This document shows positions 20,006 through 29,689 of a stretch of DNA of 33,219 nt, in pieces. Source of the DNA: a virus. The translations under genes were made by a program, and so were the position numbers. Below the pieces are notes generated by a model, which saw only the letters and a program-made list of their open reading frames with translations, ran no database searches and was not told the DNA's origin. The stretch is from IMG/VR virus record IMGVR_UViG_3300048549_000117, positions 1 through 33,219 of that record, one strand, 5' to 3'. The first letter of the stretch is position 1, and each line of letters starts with the position of its first letter.

Positions 20006-20295
20006 TTCTTTTTTGGCCTCCCACGTTTTTTAGGAGCTACGCCACCTTCCCACGCCTCATTGACTTCAGGTGTGCTGGGATCATCAGCTTTCAAATGACC
20101 TTTTGCTGTCCTAGCCCTTTTGGGTTTTAAATCCATATCTTTAAGCTCTGAGGCTTTAATAAACGGATACGCGATAGCCATGCCAGCATCTATCAAAGCT
20201 TTGGCTTCAGCGTCATCTAATTCTATTTCATCATCTTTTACACGTGGGCTACCATTAGCCCAAGGATTTCTATCTGAAGTTATTTTAATTTTCAT
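20002..20295 (-). CDS. Hypothetical protein with C-terminal AT-hook
   Basis: 97 residues. The N-terminal domain (MKIKITSDRNPWANGSPRVK, then DDEIELDDAEAKALIDAGMA) resembles short head-associated proteins. A Lys/Arg/Pro-rich segment (DLKPKRARTAKGHLKADD) leads to a C-terminal KKRGRPKKK, which is an AT-hook that binds the minor groove of AT-rich DNA. It is the first gene after the major capsid gene, separated by a hairpin. A role in DNA contact within the head or on genome ends is plausible but unproven. Confidence 0.65.
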   Translation of the reverse strand: MKIKITSDRNPWANGSPRVKDDEIELDDAEAKALIDAGMAIAYPFIKASELKDMDLKPKRARTAKGHLKADDPSTPEVNEAWEGGVAPKKRGRPKKK

Positions 20296-20311
20296 ATTAC
20301 TCTCCCATGAA

Positions 20312-20337
20312 GGTGATGGGGCATTGCTGCCCCACCA
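20312..20337 (-). other. Hairpin after the major capsid gene (attenuator-like)
   Basis: A TGGGGCA/TGCCCCA stem with a 4-base loop lies in the 48-base gap behind the capsid stop (20317-20334). Outer GGTG/CACC pairs add to it. There is no T tract. It probably lowers read-through or protects the capsid mRNA end, so capsid is made in excess over the lysis genes. Confidence 0.55.
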
Positions 20338-20343
20338 GTTATC

Positions 20344-21336
20344 TTATGCTGCGTTACAATCAGCCACAATACCGTGTGCCTTTTGAGAAGTAACCTGTAA
20401 GCCATATTCGCAAGAAATTAATCTACGATCTGACAGTCCAGCCTTACCTAACGCTTCCTGTTTTGCAGTCTGCAAGTAAGCAACTTCCGCATAGCTTGGA
20501 TCAAGAACAAGAACGTCTGGAGTATGCACCACGCTTGACACTGTGCGTTTTCGCATGTGTCTTTGAGGCACGATTTCCACGGTCCCAAAATCAGAAATAT
20601 ATACATCTACAGCCGCAGTTAAACGCTTCGCGTCCACATCTTGGAACTTAGTTGCGTTGCCTGTAAAGGTAGATATTTTCTGTTTTTGCTCTGGTCCACA
20701 CATAACGATTGTTGGTTCAGCACCATTGTTCCAGCATGACTGTATGACCGTCTTCAAAAGTGCTTCCGTTATGGGACGAAGCGTTCCATCAGTAGCCGCT
20801 GCGTTAACAAAGCCACTTTCACCAGCACCAGAAGTTGTACCATTAGCACCACCTGAACCCCGTGAAACGTTTGAGGTTAGGTATGCTGGTAAGCCAGCGG
20901 TCTGTCTTGCAGTACCAGATGAACCAGCCGCAGACGCTACGTTATCTAGAAGCATAGCTTCCATATCACGCTTTAGCTCAGAAAGTTTGTAAGCAACTTG
21001 CTTTGCTACAGTCTGTGCGTTTGCCACACCGTTCACCGCCTGATTGGTTGAACTCACTTCCACAGTTTTCGTGCTGATCTGGCTATACGATCCCTTACGA
21101 ACTGCATTCGTGGGAGCTGTATTCGCTAATCCCGAATCGCCCTCAATCTGCCTATTTGCACCCGTTGCTGCCAAATCTATTTCAGCCCATTCAAAAAACG
21201 TATTGTCTATATTTTTAGAACCGATTGTACTCATCAGCAAAGTTTCAGTTGGAGTTATTGAGGTTAATGCTTCTTGCAAATCCTCCCGAATTGTTGTGAC
21301 ATCATATGTCTCATTTGTGTTAGCTGTTACAGCCAT
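20344..21336 (-). CDS. Major capsid protein (SU10/DUF5309-type)
   Basis: 330 residues. It carries TPTETLLMSTIGSKNIDNTF then FEWAEIDLAATGANRQIEGD at the N-arm. KRDMEAMLLDNVASAAGSSG is in the spine helix region. EPTIVMCGPEQKQKISTFTG, FGTVEIVPQRHMRKR and VLVLDPSYAEVAYL lie in the P and A domains, with a closing RLISCEYGLQVTSQKAHGIV. These match the HK97-fold capsid family named after phage SU10 (DUF5309). It forms the icosahedral shell. It follows the scaffold gene and has a strong hairpin behind it. There is no N-terminal prohead peptide large enough to be an HK97-like delta domain, consistent with a separate scaffold. Confidence 0.93.
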   Translation of the reverse strand: MAVTANTNETYDVTTIREDLQEALTSITPTETLLMSTIGSKNIDNTFFEWAEIDLAATGANRQIEGDSGLANTAPTNAVRKGSYSQISTKTVEVSSTNQAVNGVANAQTVAKQVAYKLSELKRDMEAMLLDNVASAAGSSGTARQTAGLPAYLTSNVSRGSGGANGTTSGAGESGFVNAAATDGTLRPITEALLKTVIQSCWNNGAEPTIVMCGPEQKQKISTFTGNATKFQDVDAKRLTAAVDVYISDFGTVEIVPQRHMRKRTVSSVVHTPDVLVLDPSYAEVAYLQTAKQEALGKAGLSDRRLISCEYGLQVTSQKAHGIVADCNAA

Positions 21337-21360
21337 GATTTTAGTCCTTTTGACAAAAGA

Positions 21361-22344
21361 TTAAGATGTAAGCCAGCTTGCAACATCATCGATGCTCCCT
21401 GACTTGCTCATTGCCGCCTTCTGTTTATTAGCATTTGAAGCTTTAGCTGCACCTTTGGCACGGGCTGCTGAAGGTTTAACTACGGGTCTAGCCCCCTCAG
21501 TCTTTTTATCGACTTTGGTTTTTTTGCTATCCTGTAGTTTTCTCCATTGGACAGCGTCATTTAAGATCATAACCTCTTCCGCTGTTTTAACAGTGCCGAT
21601 TTGATCATCGGTTAACTTGTAAAACTTTTTTGCGTTTTTGGACATATCTACCATGAAGTCAGCACGTTTCTTTTCGTCCCTATATTCGGGCATCCACTCA
21701 GAAAGCCGCATGGCTTGCTGTTCTAGATTTTGAACGTGGAGCCGTTCTTGCTCCGCTTTCTCCCGTTGTGCAACGATTTTAACTTGCTGTTCCCATTGTT
21801 GACGTTGTTCAACTGCACGACGATATTCTTCTGCCATCTGAGAATGCCTGAAAGGGTCACTCTGTTTGAGTTCCTCCGCTGGATACTCAGGTATCATAGG
21901 AATATTACCTTGCTGCATTTGCTGCATCATTTGCTGTAGCATTTGGCGTTCTTGGGACGTTTCGCTTGTTAGCCTATCAATTTCTTTTTTCTGAGAAGCT
22001 ACGTCACTCATTCCCTTTTGGATATACTTTTGCCCTGAATAACCGCGTTTCAATTCATCCAAGGTGACTTCACGATCTTCGCCATCAATTTTGACTTGGT
22101 AAAGTTCTTGCTGAACAGTTGGCTCTTCTTCCTCAATATCCTCAGTATCAGGTATTTCTTGATCGATGTCTGATACATCATCGACATCAACATCTTCGGC
22201 AACCTCTTCTTCAGTTTCGGTTTCCGTGTCCAGAATTGCCTCAACCACTTCATCAGTTACTTCATCTTGATTTTTAGGAGTTTCCATAATTAGGTTATCG
22301 ACAACCTCCTGTACATTGTCACCTAATGGGTTAGTCGTTTCCAC
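21361..22344 (-). CDS. Scaffolding protein
   Basis: 327 residues, very acidic in the first 100 (EAILDTETETEEEVAEDVDV, DIDQEIPDTEDIEEEEP). Long coiled coils follow (QKKEIDRLTSETSQERQMLQ, QRQQWEQQVKIVAQREKAEQ), and the C-terminus is basic (KKTKVDKKTEGARPVVKPSA). This composition and position, directly before the major capsid gene, are those of podoviral scaffolds that shape the procapsid and then leave. Start is GTG 22344, 14 bases inside the upstream gene. No protease motif is seen. Confidence 0.85.
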   Translation of the reverse strand: METTNPLGDNVQEVVDNLIMETPKNQDEVTDEVVEAILDTETETEEEVAEDVDVDDVSDIDQEIPDTEDIEEEEPTVQQELYQVKIDGEDREVTLDELKRGYSGQKYIQKGMSDVASQKKEIDRLTSETSQERQMLQQMMQQMQQGNIPMIPEYPAEELKQSDPFRHSQMAEEYRRAVEQRQQWEQQVKIVAQREKAEQERLHVQNLEQQAMRLSEWMPEYRDEKKRADFMVDMSKNAKKFYKLTDDQIGTVKTAEEVMILNDAVQWRKLQDSKKTKVDKKTEGARPVVKPSAARAKGAAKASNANKQKAAMSKSGSIDDVASWLTS

Positions 22345-22579
22345 GGTGCTTTCCCTTCCGTTCTATGAGCGTCATTGCATCTACATCAGCTTGCAACGAA
22401 TACTCTATTGCGTTTAACGCCCTAAGTATGGCGTGAGCATCCTCACGTTGTTCCACCTCTGAGGCACTGCTATTTGCAAAGATACGAAGTTGTGTATCCC
22501 GCAAATTCTTTATGGTTTCCTTAAACCATTCGTTCTCTAGTAATGATTTGGAGCGTTTTGCGCTCTGTTCAATATCCAC
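22331..22579 (-). CDS. Small hypothetical protein between portal and scaffold (82 aa)
   Basis: Helical: AKRSKSLLENEWFKETIKNL, EQREDAHAILRALNAIEYSL and DAMTLIERKGKHRGND. The pattern (two long helices with 'LLxNExFKExxxxL' and 'REDAxxxLxALxAIexxL') is one I have seen in small proteins encoded between portal and scaffold or capsid genes of many phages; function is unknown. It overlaps the portal by 11 bases and the scaffold by 14. A role as a head assembly accessory is likely from position. Confidence 0.65.
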   Translation of the reverse strand: MDIEQSAKRSKSLLENEWFKETIKNLRDTQLRIFANSSASEVEQREDAHAILRALNAIEYSLQADVDAMTLIERKGKHRGND

Positions 22580-24689
22580 TACCGTTCATTCCCATGTTTT
22601 TCATTTGTTCGTTATGCTGCCTTTCAGCATCCTGTTCTGCTTTGATTGACTGAGTATCAACCGCTGTTCCATACTGACCAAGAACTTTAGCAACCTCTAC
22701 CGCTAGATCTTGTACCATCTTATCACGGGCAAGATCATCATCCATACCCAACTTATGCATTTTGTATTGATTATCAATTGCAGTCTTTTGCATTTGAACT
22801 TGTGCCTCTGTTTGGGTTTTCATTGCTTCAGCTTGCATAGCCATAGTCATTGGATCTGGCTGTCCTTGCTGTTGTTGCATCATCATCATTTGCTGTTGTT
22901 GCTGTTGTTGGATCATTTGCTGTTCCATTTCTGGCGTCATAGGTAGAAAATGCCTGTCAATATTTCTAACGCCACCTATCGCCAGTATATCAGCCATTGT
23001 GTTTCTAAGCTGTGAAAGCGTTACAAGGCCGTTTGTAGGCCCGTAAGTCTGATATATCTGTTGCTGTATACCAAAAGCCATTTGCAGTGATGCTAGACGC
23101 TCTGCTTCGCGCCCAGTGCCTATACCGACATTAACTATTAGATCCATTTCTGTATTCCATGCCATTGGATCGACAGGAACAAATGAACCATTCATTCTCA
23201 TAACTTCTTCATCTTCAGAATTTTTGACGTAAAGATCCAACATCAATTTAAACAATCGACGCATACCACCTTCAGCTAAGTTTCTGGCAATGACTTCAGC
23301 TTGTCCAGCTTGCCCTTCCATCGATGCCGCCACACTAGTGGCTGTAGCACTCTTTAAGACTTCTGGATCTAACCCTTGCGCCATTTTACTAACGCCAGTT
23401 TTGTTATCAACTAGCTGGTCAAAATATTGTAGGGCTGGCAGTGTCTGAGCCGCTGTGAACGGAACCGCCATTTCGCCAATTGCGTTTAAATTTTTAACTC
23501 TGATAACGCGACCTATTTCATTTGAAAGTAAATCATCTACGGCAACCTGACCATCTACTATTTGCATGGCGGGATTGTTAACCAGCGCAGCGTTATCCAA
23601 TATTCCACGAAGCATCGATGTGGCTGCGTCTTGGTCATTCATAACCAAGTCAACCAATGACGTTCCAAACATTGCATGAGGCTCTGGATCTACTTCAAAC
23701 AATGCATATGGGGCATGATCAGCTTCATAAAAATTTAAAAGCTTGTAGTTTGCTCCAGCACAGATGAATTGGTAAAGCTGGGGAACACCAGTACCCTCAA
23801 TATCCAATTCCATAAAAGCTTGCGTGACCGTTATTTTTTTAGAAGAAGTGCTTGAATTTTCATCTTCACTTTCATCAACAGCATATCCACGACGTTCAAA
23901 TTCAGCCTCATCATCGGTTACAGAATAATCGCCACTATTTATGTCAGCTAAATCATCCATTGTGAAACCCATAGCAAGCAAATCTGCTACACGCATTTCA
24001 GAGCTATGACCGACCACATAATAATCATCAATTGATCTGGCATTCCTATCGCAGAACCAATCCTCTGGCGGCACACTTTCGACGCACATTTTACCATCTG
24101 GTTTTTGCCGTGAAATCTTAACAGCGTGTTCTGGCATTTCCATTTCAGCACCATCTTCATCCACTTGGATCTTCATAACTGCTTCATGTTCTAAAACTTC
24201 AACGTCATCATTACTGACCAGCAATGCATATTCATCATCACTTAAATTTCTGTAAGTATGAATTTCGCTTCTCATTGCGTCCATATAGTAGACGTAAGCA
24301 ATACCCATTTTCTTAACCAACGCATCTTGAAAAACGTCGTTAATAATTCTGTACCCGTTCATCTGTTGGAATTTATAATTAATAAACTGTGTCGCTTGCT
24401 CTGCCTGTTGTACGTCCTCTGGACCTCTGGGAACAAATTCTACTGGCTTATCACTAGCCAAGAATACACGCTGTAACGACGGCTTAATCCCGCGAACCAC
24501 CTCACGACACTTGGTAGCTACGACACTTGATCGGCCCTCTTCGTGTTCCAGATCTGTTTCTAGATCAAAATACTTTTGAGCTTTTGTCCTTTGAGGTGTA
24601 ATTTCACCCGATATAAAATCTACCGCTTCCTCAATAGCATGAGAAACTATACCTTCAATTTGCGTTTGGTCTAATGGTTCTAATTCCAT
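22569..24689 (-). CDS. Portal protein
   Basis: 706 residues, the dodecameric ring at the head vertex through which DNA passes. The N-terminal half has YFDLETDLEHEEGRSSVVAT and REVVRGIKPSLQRVFLASDK. ALVKKMGIAYVYYMDAMRSE and PDGKMCVESVPPEDWFCDRN follow, then MFGTSLVDLVMNDQDAATSM with a helical stem ending in MAQGLDPEVLKSATATSVAA. These strings are typical of podovirus portals. A Gln/Met-rich tract (QQQQQQQMMMMQQQQ) near residues 590-610 precedes a charged C-terminal barrel. It lies between the ejection proteins and the scaffold. ATG has AGGAGAAATA upstream. Confidence 0.92.
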   Translation of the reverse strand: MELEPLDQTQIEGIVSHAIEEAVDFISGEITPQRTKAQKYFDLETDLEHEEGRSSVVATKCREVVRGIKPSLQRVFLASDKPVEFVPRGPEDVQQAEQATQFINYKFQQMNGYRIINDVFQDALVKKMGIAYVYYMDAMRSEIHTYRNLSDDEYALLVSNDDVEVLEHEAVMKIQVDEDGAEMEMPEHAVKISRQKPDGKMCVESVPPEDWFCDRNARSIDDYYVVGHSSEMRVADLLAMGFTMDDLADINSGDYSVTDDEAEFERRGYAVDESEDENSSTSSKKITVTQAFMELDIEGTGVPQLYQFICAGANYKLLNFYEADHAPYALFEVDPEPHAMFGTSLVDLVMNDQDAATSMLRGILDNAALVNNPAMQIVDGQVAVDDLLSNEIGRVIRVKNLNAIGEMAVPFTAAQTLPALQYFDQLVDNKTGVSKMAQGLDPEVLKSATATSVAASMEGQAGQAEVIARNLAEGGMRRLFKLMLDLYVKNSEDEEVMRMNGSFVPVDPMAWNTEMDLIVNVGIGTGREAERLASLQMAFGIQQQIYQTYGPTNGLVTLSQLRNTMADILAIGGVRNIDRHFLPMTPEMEQQMIQQQQQQQMMMMQQQQGQPDPMTMAMQAEAMKTQTEAQVQMQKTAIDNQYKMHKLGMDDDLARDKMVQDLAVEVAKVLGQYGTAVDTQSIKAEQDAERQHNEQMKNMGMNGSGY

Positions 24690-24698
24690 TTATTTCTC

Positions 24699-27077
24699 CT
24701 ATGGTAGTATCGGTAGTAGCCCAAGACCGTATCTTGGAAAATTAGTTTCTTCTTTACGCCCAGCCGCTTCTGATATTTGTTGCTCAGTAGTTTTTTGATT
24801 TGCGCCCTGTAAGTAGAATGCTAATCTTGTAGCTGCAAATTGTCTATCTTCGTTACTTACTTCCAAGCCACGTTGAACACGACTTAGAACTTCCAGAACT
24901 TCTGTGGCATCATCTGATCCACGCCTTGTTAAAGCTTCAGCTATTTCGTTAAAGATACTTTGCCGCTGTCGTTCACTGAACTCTTTTGTAAATCCTGTTA
25001 GCTCTTGAGTTAATTGCTGTGTAGCCTCTAACGGTTTACCTTCAAGAAAAGTTCGCACTGGACCAGCCGCTGTTAGATCGTCTACCATTTTCTGTGTGGA
25101 TGCTCTGATTTGAGTTTTAGAATTTGCAGCTACAGAAGCCCTTGTACTTGCAGCGGTTTGAACTTGTTCGATCTGTTTAATTAAAGCGTCAGCCCCGTCA
25201 CCCATTACGGCTCTTATCTTTCTAATTGCGTTATTAGATCCAGTTGACTTCATAAATTGGGCTAGTTGCCTTGACGCCATGTCGGTGTCACTTGGAAGAA
25301 TTTTAACATCATCTAGTGACTTTCTGATCATGGACTGTAAACCCATTCGTAAAGCCCCAAGCTGTGCAACTGAGGGATCATCACCTATTGCTTCTAAAAC
25401 ATCTTCTAATTCTACTTTATCTTTTAATAAGTCACGGCCCATTTTAAATGCAGCTTCTTCTTGCAGTACGTCACCGCCAAATTGGGTAGCATTTTGATAA
25501 ACACGGTTTCCATTTACATCTGTGATAGCGTCATTCATTGCGTTTCGAAGCCGCCTATAAAGATTAGAATATAATCGGGTATCGTCTGTTATTTTACCAA
25601 ATTCACCCTTACTATCCTCTGCTAATCCACCCAACGCTTTCTTAATGTAATCTAATTGCATAACATTTGGCGGGTTGCTGAAAGTTATTTCACCGTCATC
25701 ACCTATGGTAGCTTTGACTTGCATATTCTTTAATTTATCAGCCCTCATTCTGATGTTCGCTCTTCTGACGGCTGCTTCCATAATAGATGGATCTATCGTA
25801 TCCAAGACTTCTTCTAAGGCTATACCAGCCTGACTACCGTAATTTACGGGGGTTTCATAAGCTATATTGTAAGCATCTGTTCTTTGAGTACCCTGACGAT
25901 CTCTTATAATTTTCAATGCAGATTTAGGACCAAGAGTTGGCGACCCAAGATTTTCAACCAAAGTGTTATCTAAATTACCTATGACTTTATCAGCACGTTT
26001 AGAAATATTTGTTGCAACCGTTTCCGCTGCCTCTGGACCAGCCGCAGCCGCTGCATCGGTAAGTGCTTGAGCCGCCACACCAGCATCCGCAATCCTTCCC
26101 TCATCACCAGCCTTTGAAATATTCTGGAGCATTTTTCCCAAGTCTCCACCTTGAGTAATAGAGCTTTTGATTACCATTGCCGCTGATCGGCTAATCCCTA
26201 GCGTTGACGCTATTTGAGCAATATCAGATTTCTTAATTACTTCGGCAACACGATTAAATCCATCACCAATAAATGGCGTACCAGTACCAATAATACCACC
26301 AGTAGCAAGGCCAAGACCACCACCAATCATACCTTCTCTAAATCGATTTCCATCTTCCGCTTCCCCAGCCGCTTGTATACCCGATGTTATGCCAGCCGCT
26401 GTACCAGACGCTACACCAGACCTAACGGCTTGCGCTAGTTTACTTCCCCCCTGTACACCAGCACCAAAAAGTCGAAGAAGCTGTGGAAACGCTCCAACAA
26501 TTGAAGCTGCTTCAACCGTAGTTACACCCGCCTGTATTAGAAATGTTTCCAGTGGTTTTTCTGCGTTCATTGCTCTGACGTATGCGTCGTTAGCTTTTTT
26601 GTAATCACCGCCAAATAGATAATCAATGGCTTCGTCTGCAAAAGATCCAAGTCCACCGAACGCCACTTGGCGTCCAACGGCTGCACGGGCCGCGACGGGA
26701 TTATTTTCTATAAGAGCTTTATTAACTTCGCTGGCATCCAGTTCTGATGAACTAACTTGGTCATTAATAAATTTTTCTATATCAGCGGGATCGCTTGAAG
26801 AAAAAGATTGACCAGTTAAAAATCTTTGCCCTTGTGTACTTTCTAAAACAACATCACCTACATAACCACCTTTTTTTCCTTCACCTGTTTTTCTCCACAA
26901 TCGTTTTCCATCTGGACCTTTAGCGACGTAAGTTGTTCTCTCAGGTTTTAAGTTATCCATTATTTTGTTTGCTTCTTCCTGAGAAGCCGCCTGTATCATT
27001 ATCACACGATCACTATCAGGAGCGTTAAAGAAAAACTGTTCTCTAGTTTCTTTTATTCTAAATTTTTCTTCAGCCAT
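24699..27077 (-). CDS. Internal virion / DNA-ejection protein (792 aa)
   Basis: A very long protein with an N-terminal domain (about 1-90, REQFFFNAPDSDRVIMIQAA, VAKGPDGKRLWRKTGEG). An Ala/Gly-rich region follows with amphipathic or weakly hydrophobic helices (SGVASGTAAGITSGIQAAGE, MIGGGLGLATGGIIGTGTPF), then extended coiled coils to the end. This is the plan of podovirus ejection proteins that leave the capsid with the DNA and form a trans-envelope channel. It is encoded between a lysozyme-containing ejection protein and the portal. No enzyme motif is visible. The exact function is inferred from composition, size and neighbours. Confidence 0.8.
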   Translation of the reverse strand: MAEEKFRIKETREQFFFNAPDSDRVIMIQAASQEEANKIMDNLKPERTTYVAKGPDGKRLWRKTGEGKKGGYVGDVVLESTQGQRFLTGQSFSSSDPADIEKFINDQVSSSELDASEVNKALIENNPVAARAAVGRQVAFGGLGSFADEAIDYLFGGDYKKANDAYVRAMNAEKPLETFLIQAGVTTVEAASIVGAFPQLLRLFGAGVQGGSKLAQAVRSGVASGTAAGITSGIQAAGEAEDGNRFREGMIGGGLGLATGGIIGTGTPFIGDGFNRVAEVIKKSDIAQIASTLGISRSAAMVIKSSITQGGDLGKMLQNISKAGDEGRIADAGVAAQALTDAAAAAGPEAAETVATNISKRADKVIGNLDNTLVENLGSPTLGPKSALKIIRDRQGTQRTDAYNIAYETPVNYGSQAGIALEEVLDTIDPSIMEAAVRRANIRMRADKLKNMQVKATIGDDGEITFSNPPNVMQLDYIKKALGGLAEDSKGEFGKITDDTRLYSNLYRRLRNAMNDAITDVNGNRVYQNATQFGGDVLQEEAAFKMGRDLLKDKVELEDVLEAIGDDPSVAQLGALRMGLQSMIRKSLDDVKILPSDTDMASRQLAQFMKSTGSNNAIRKIRAVMGDGADALIKQIEQVQTAASTRASVAANSKTQIRASTQKMVDDLTAAGPVRTFLEGKPLEATQQLTQELTGFTKEFSERQRQSIFNEIAEALTRRGSDDATEVLEVLSRVQRGLEVSNEDRQFAATRLAFYLQGANQKTTEQQISEAAGRKEETNFPRYGLGLLPILP

Positions 27078-27086
27078 AATTTTTCC

Positions 27087-28616
27087 TTATTTAAACGTAC
27101 TAGGATCAACAATATTATTTCCACCAGCGGTTTTGTTTTTATTACCGCCACTTTTTAATAATTCGCGTTCTTTCTTATACTCTTCTGTTCCAAATAACGG
27201 GTTAATCGATTTTGCTAATTCGTTAGCTTTCTGTTTTGCTAACTCACTTGCGTTTGGACCTGATGAAGCCAAAATCATGTCAATGGCAATCTGTCGTGCC
27301 GCCCTTTTTTGAGCTATAACTTCTGGTCCATCAAAAGGCTGGGGAAAGTATTGTTTGTTTGCACCCTCAAATTCACTAGCTGCAATGGCAGCACCAGATT
27401 CCCGACGTAACACTGAGTTAATAAATTGCTCTCTAGCTTGATTGTATTGTTGAAACTCTGTGCTTACCATTGCATTCCCAAAAACTGGTATTTTTGAAAA
27501 AAACGTTTGACCTAAATCAGCACCAATATCTTCTACCTGATTAATTGTCATATTGGCTAGTTCCATCCGCGCACCAAAATCCATGCCCTTGGCTTGAGCT
27601 TCACTTTGCTTACCAAGAGCTATTTTAGTTCCATCAGGTAATTCAATAGTACCTTGCGATTGGCCCCCAGTTTTGCCTTGATAAATTACCTTGCCTGTTT
27701 TTCTATCTACCAATGCATCACCAACAACAACGTAGTCACCCGCTTGGGCCTTTTGATAAGCTGTATACACTTGGCCTATTGGCACACCCATTTCAAGCAT
27801 TTCAGCATATAATGCTCCGTTAGGTTGACCTCTAAAAAATTCCGCTGTGAGATTGGTTTTATCTTGTGCCGCCTGACGTAGACCTTGCTCACGAATTGCT
27901 TCCCCCTGACCGTAGCCACGAAGGATCAAACTATCCATACCAGCCCCTAATGATTGAAATGGTGTCAGTCCAGTAGCTTGATTACGCTGATTGAAGAACT
28001 TATTCATGCCCGTCATTTCAGATCTATTTTCTTCTTCAGGGCGTCTGCCCATCAACATATCCATTAATGAAGCCATTCTGTTTTCTCCTGACGTTTCTTC
28101 TGAAGTTGTCCCTCTTACTATTGGACCTAAATTTTTATTTGCGTTTAATGGTGGTGCTGTATTCGGATAGTTCTTATTGAAGTTTACCAGATCTTCCAGC
28201 CTAGATCCACGCCATTGTGCAATACCGTATGCCCCCTGACCGCCACCCTTTGAATTGAAAGCATCTGGCAACAATGTTTTATAGCTTTCAGCCATCAGGT
28301 TACCAATGATGCCAGCCTTTTGTGCATTGTTAAATCCTTTACTCCCTAGAAATTTAGAAGCTTCTAATGCATTTTCGGACAAGTCAGGATTGTCTTTATT
28401 CAGTTCTGCAAAGACTTCATCAGCAAATCTTGTGCGACGCTCTATGTTTGAGCCATCTGACCTTTCATATAAGTTTTCAAAGGCTACTGCATATTCTGTT
28501 GGGGTGGAAAAATTACCGCTTTTGAAAGCGTCTAAAGTTTTCTTTTCTTTACCTAAAAGCTCATCATAAAGAAACGCTAATTGCGTTCCAAAAGGTATAT
28601 TAAATGTTTGAGCCAT
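27087..28616 (-). CDS. Internal virion protein with phage tail-lysozyme domain
   Basis: 509 residues. Residues about 80-150 hold KFLGSKGFNNAQKAGIIGNL, then MAESYKTLLPDAFNSKGGGQ and GAYGIAQWRGSRLEDLVNF. This is the Phage_lysozyme2 pattern in which E110 (LMAES) is the likely catalytic Glu and GAYGIAQWRG shapes the substrate cleft. It would cut murein locally so the ejection channel can cross the wall. The remaining part is helical and Gln-rich with no membrane span. Position next to the other ejection proteins fits. A short spacer separates it from the gene before. Confidence 0.85.
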   Translation of the reverse strand: MAQTFNIPFGTQLAFLYDELLGKEKKTLDAFKSGNFSTPTEYAVAFENLYERSDGSNIERRTRFADEVFAELNKDNPDLSENALEASKFLGSKGFNNAQKAGIIGNLMAESYKTLLPDAFNSKGGGQGAYGIAQWRGSRLEDLVNFNKNYPNTAPPLNANKNLGPIVRGTTSEETSGENRMASLMDMLMGRRPEEENRSEMTGMNKFFNQRNQATGLTPFQSLGAGMDSLILRGYGQGEAIREQGLRQAAQDKTNLTAEFFRGQPNGALYAEMLEMGVPIGQVYTAYQKAQAGDYVVVGDALVDRKTGKVIYQGKTGGQSQGTIELPDGTKIALGKQSEAQAKGMDFGARMELANMTINQVEDIGADLGQTFFSKIPVFGNAMVSTEFQQYNQAREQFINSVLRRESGAAIAASEFEGANKQYFPQPFDGPEVIAQKRAARQIAIDMILASSGPNASELAKQKANELAKSINPLFGTEEYKKERELLKSGGNKNKTAGGNNIVDPSTFK

Positions 28617-28624
28617 TCAGTCAT

Positions 28625-29254
28625 TTATCCCCTTGGCATACTGCTAAGTGTTTGAAAATAATTGAATAATCCGGGTTGGAAGGACGAAGTTGAACCCGAT
28701 AAAGTAGGTTGCGCTGAGATTGTTCCGATTAGATTATTTAGGTTTTGGGCTGGCTGACCAACGAACCCGCTAAACATTCCTTTGCCTGAATTAATCAGAT
28801 CTTGCATCATCTGTTGTTGCAATGCTCCTTGCTGCATTTGCTGGTTCTGTATTGCTTGTCCATAACCAAAAGATTGTTGCCCAGCATTTTGCAAACCTTG
28901 TGCTGACCTGAATGCATCGTTCATCGATTGATTGTATCCTTGCTGATTTAAGGCTCCTACCTGATCTAATGCTTGCTGGTTAAAACCCTTCAGTGCTTCA
29001 GCTTCTGCTATGCCTTGCCGTGAACCACCAAAAGCCCCAGCCCCTTGTGCTTGCGCTCCGATTTGATTTAACCCCATCTGAGCCGCTGAACCAACGTCAC
29101 GCAATGTCTTATCAACAACATTTTGTTGGTAAGGGTTCATCATGTTCATTGCAGTTGCACTTGGGTTTGCGTATGTTTGTAAGGCTTGCGATTGAGCCGC
29201 TGAAGCCTGTTGAAACGGATTGACCGTCATTGCTGGATTAGCTGAACCCGCCAT
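28625..29254 (-). CDS. Gln/Ala-rich internal virion protein (gp14-like)
   Basis: 209 residues extremely rich in Gln, Ala, Asn and Gly: NPFQQASAAQSQALQTYANP, NPYQQNVVDKTLRDVGSAAQ, QAQGAGAFGGSRQGIAEAEA and GYGQAIQNQQMQQGALQQQM. It is predicted mostly helical. Such proteins, placed directly before two larger ejection proteins, correspond to the smallest member of the T7 gp14-15-16-type set, though sequence similarity to T7 is not evident. The motif 'ETQAQGAGAFGGSRQ' type is recurrent in podovirus virion proteins. Location in the virion is inferred. Confidence 0.7.
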   Translation of the reverse strand: MAGSANPAMTVNPFQQASAAQSQALQTYANPSATAMNMMNPYQQNVVDKTLRDVGSAAQMGLNQIGAQAQGAGAFGGSRQGIAEAEALKGFNQQALDQVGALNQQGYNQSMNDAFRSAQGLQNAGQQSFGYGQAIQNQQMQQGALQQQMMQDLINSGKGMFSGFVGQPAQNLNNLIGTISAQPTLSGSTSSFQPGLFNYFQTLSSMPRG

Positions 29255-29689
29255 TTACTTACCCCCTCTACCGCGTGATTGCATTTCTAATGGCACTGGT
29301 AATTGACCAGTTGCCGAACGTGACCCTACCGTTCCAGTTGTGGGATCAATTCCAAAACTTGAATAAAAGTCTCTAACTGGAGCTTCTAAATTAGCTACTG
29401 CCTGATCGTATACGGGAGCCGCTGAATATCCGATTGCTCCACCCGCCTGAACAGGATCTGGCAAGTAATTAGCACCGCCTGTAGTGGGCATTCCGAATGC
29501 AGATGACATTTGGTCCGTCCCTTGAAAAGCTGCATTCTGGAGAGGACTGAAAGCCGCTACGTCAGGACCGCGATAAACAGCAAATGGAGCATCTGCCAAA
29601 TCTGTACCCATACCAACACCTTGCTGGATAGCCGTTTCGAAAAATTTGGGCATAGTTGTGTCTTTACTTTCCCTACCGCCTTTAGCCAT
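29255..29689 (-). CDS. Hypothetical virion protein (144 aa)
   Basis: ATG 29689 lies seven bases after AAGGAG; an ATG at 29692 and a TTG at 29695 are also in frame. The protein is Gly/Pro-rich with YRGPDVAAFSPLQNAAFQGT, SAFGMPTTGGANYLPDPVQA and AIGYSAAPVYDQAVANLEAP. It ends QSRGRGGK. It looks like a partly disordered companion of the Gln-rich protein encoded next, and both may descend from one longer gene. It abuts that gene directly. Function unknown, probably an internal virion or tail-associated protein. Confidence 0.6.
   Translation of the reverse strand: MAKGGRESKDTTMPKFFETAIQQGVGMGTDLADAPFAVYRGPDVAAFSPLQNAAFQGTDQMSSAFGMPTTGGANYLPDPVQAGGAIGYSAAPVYDQAVANLEAPVRDFYSSFGIDPTTGTVGSRSATGQLPVPLEMQSRGRGGK

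Noticed and set aside
22860-22930. TGCTGTTGT-type microsatellite
   Set aside because: It encodes the Gln/Met tract of the portal protein; a coding tract, not an independent repeat element.
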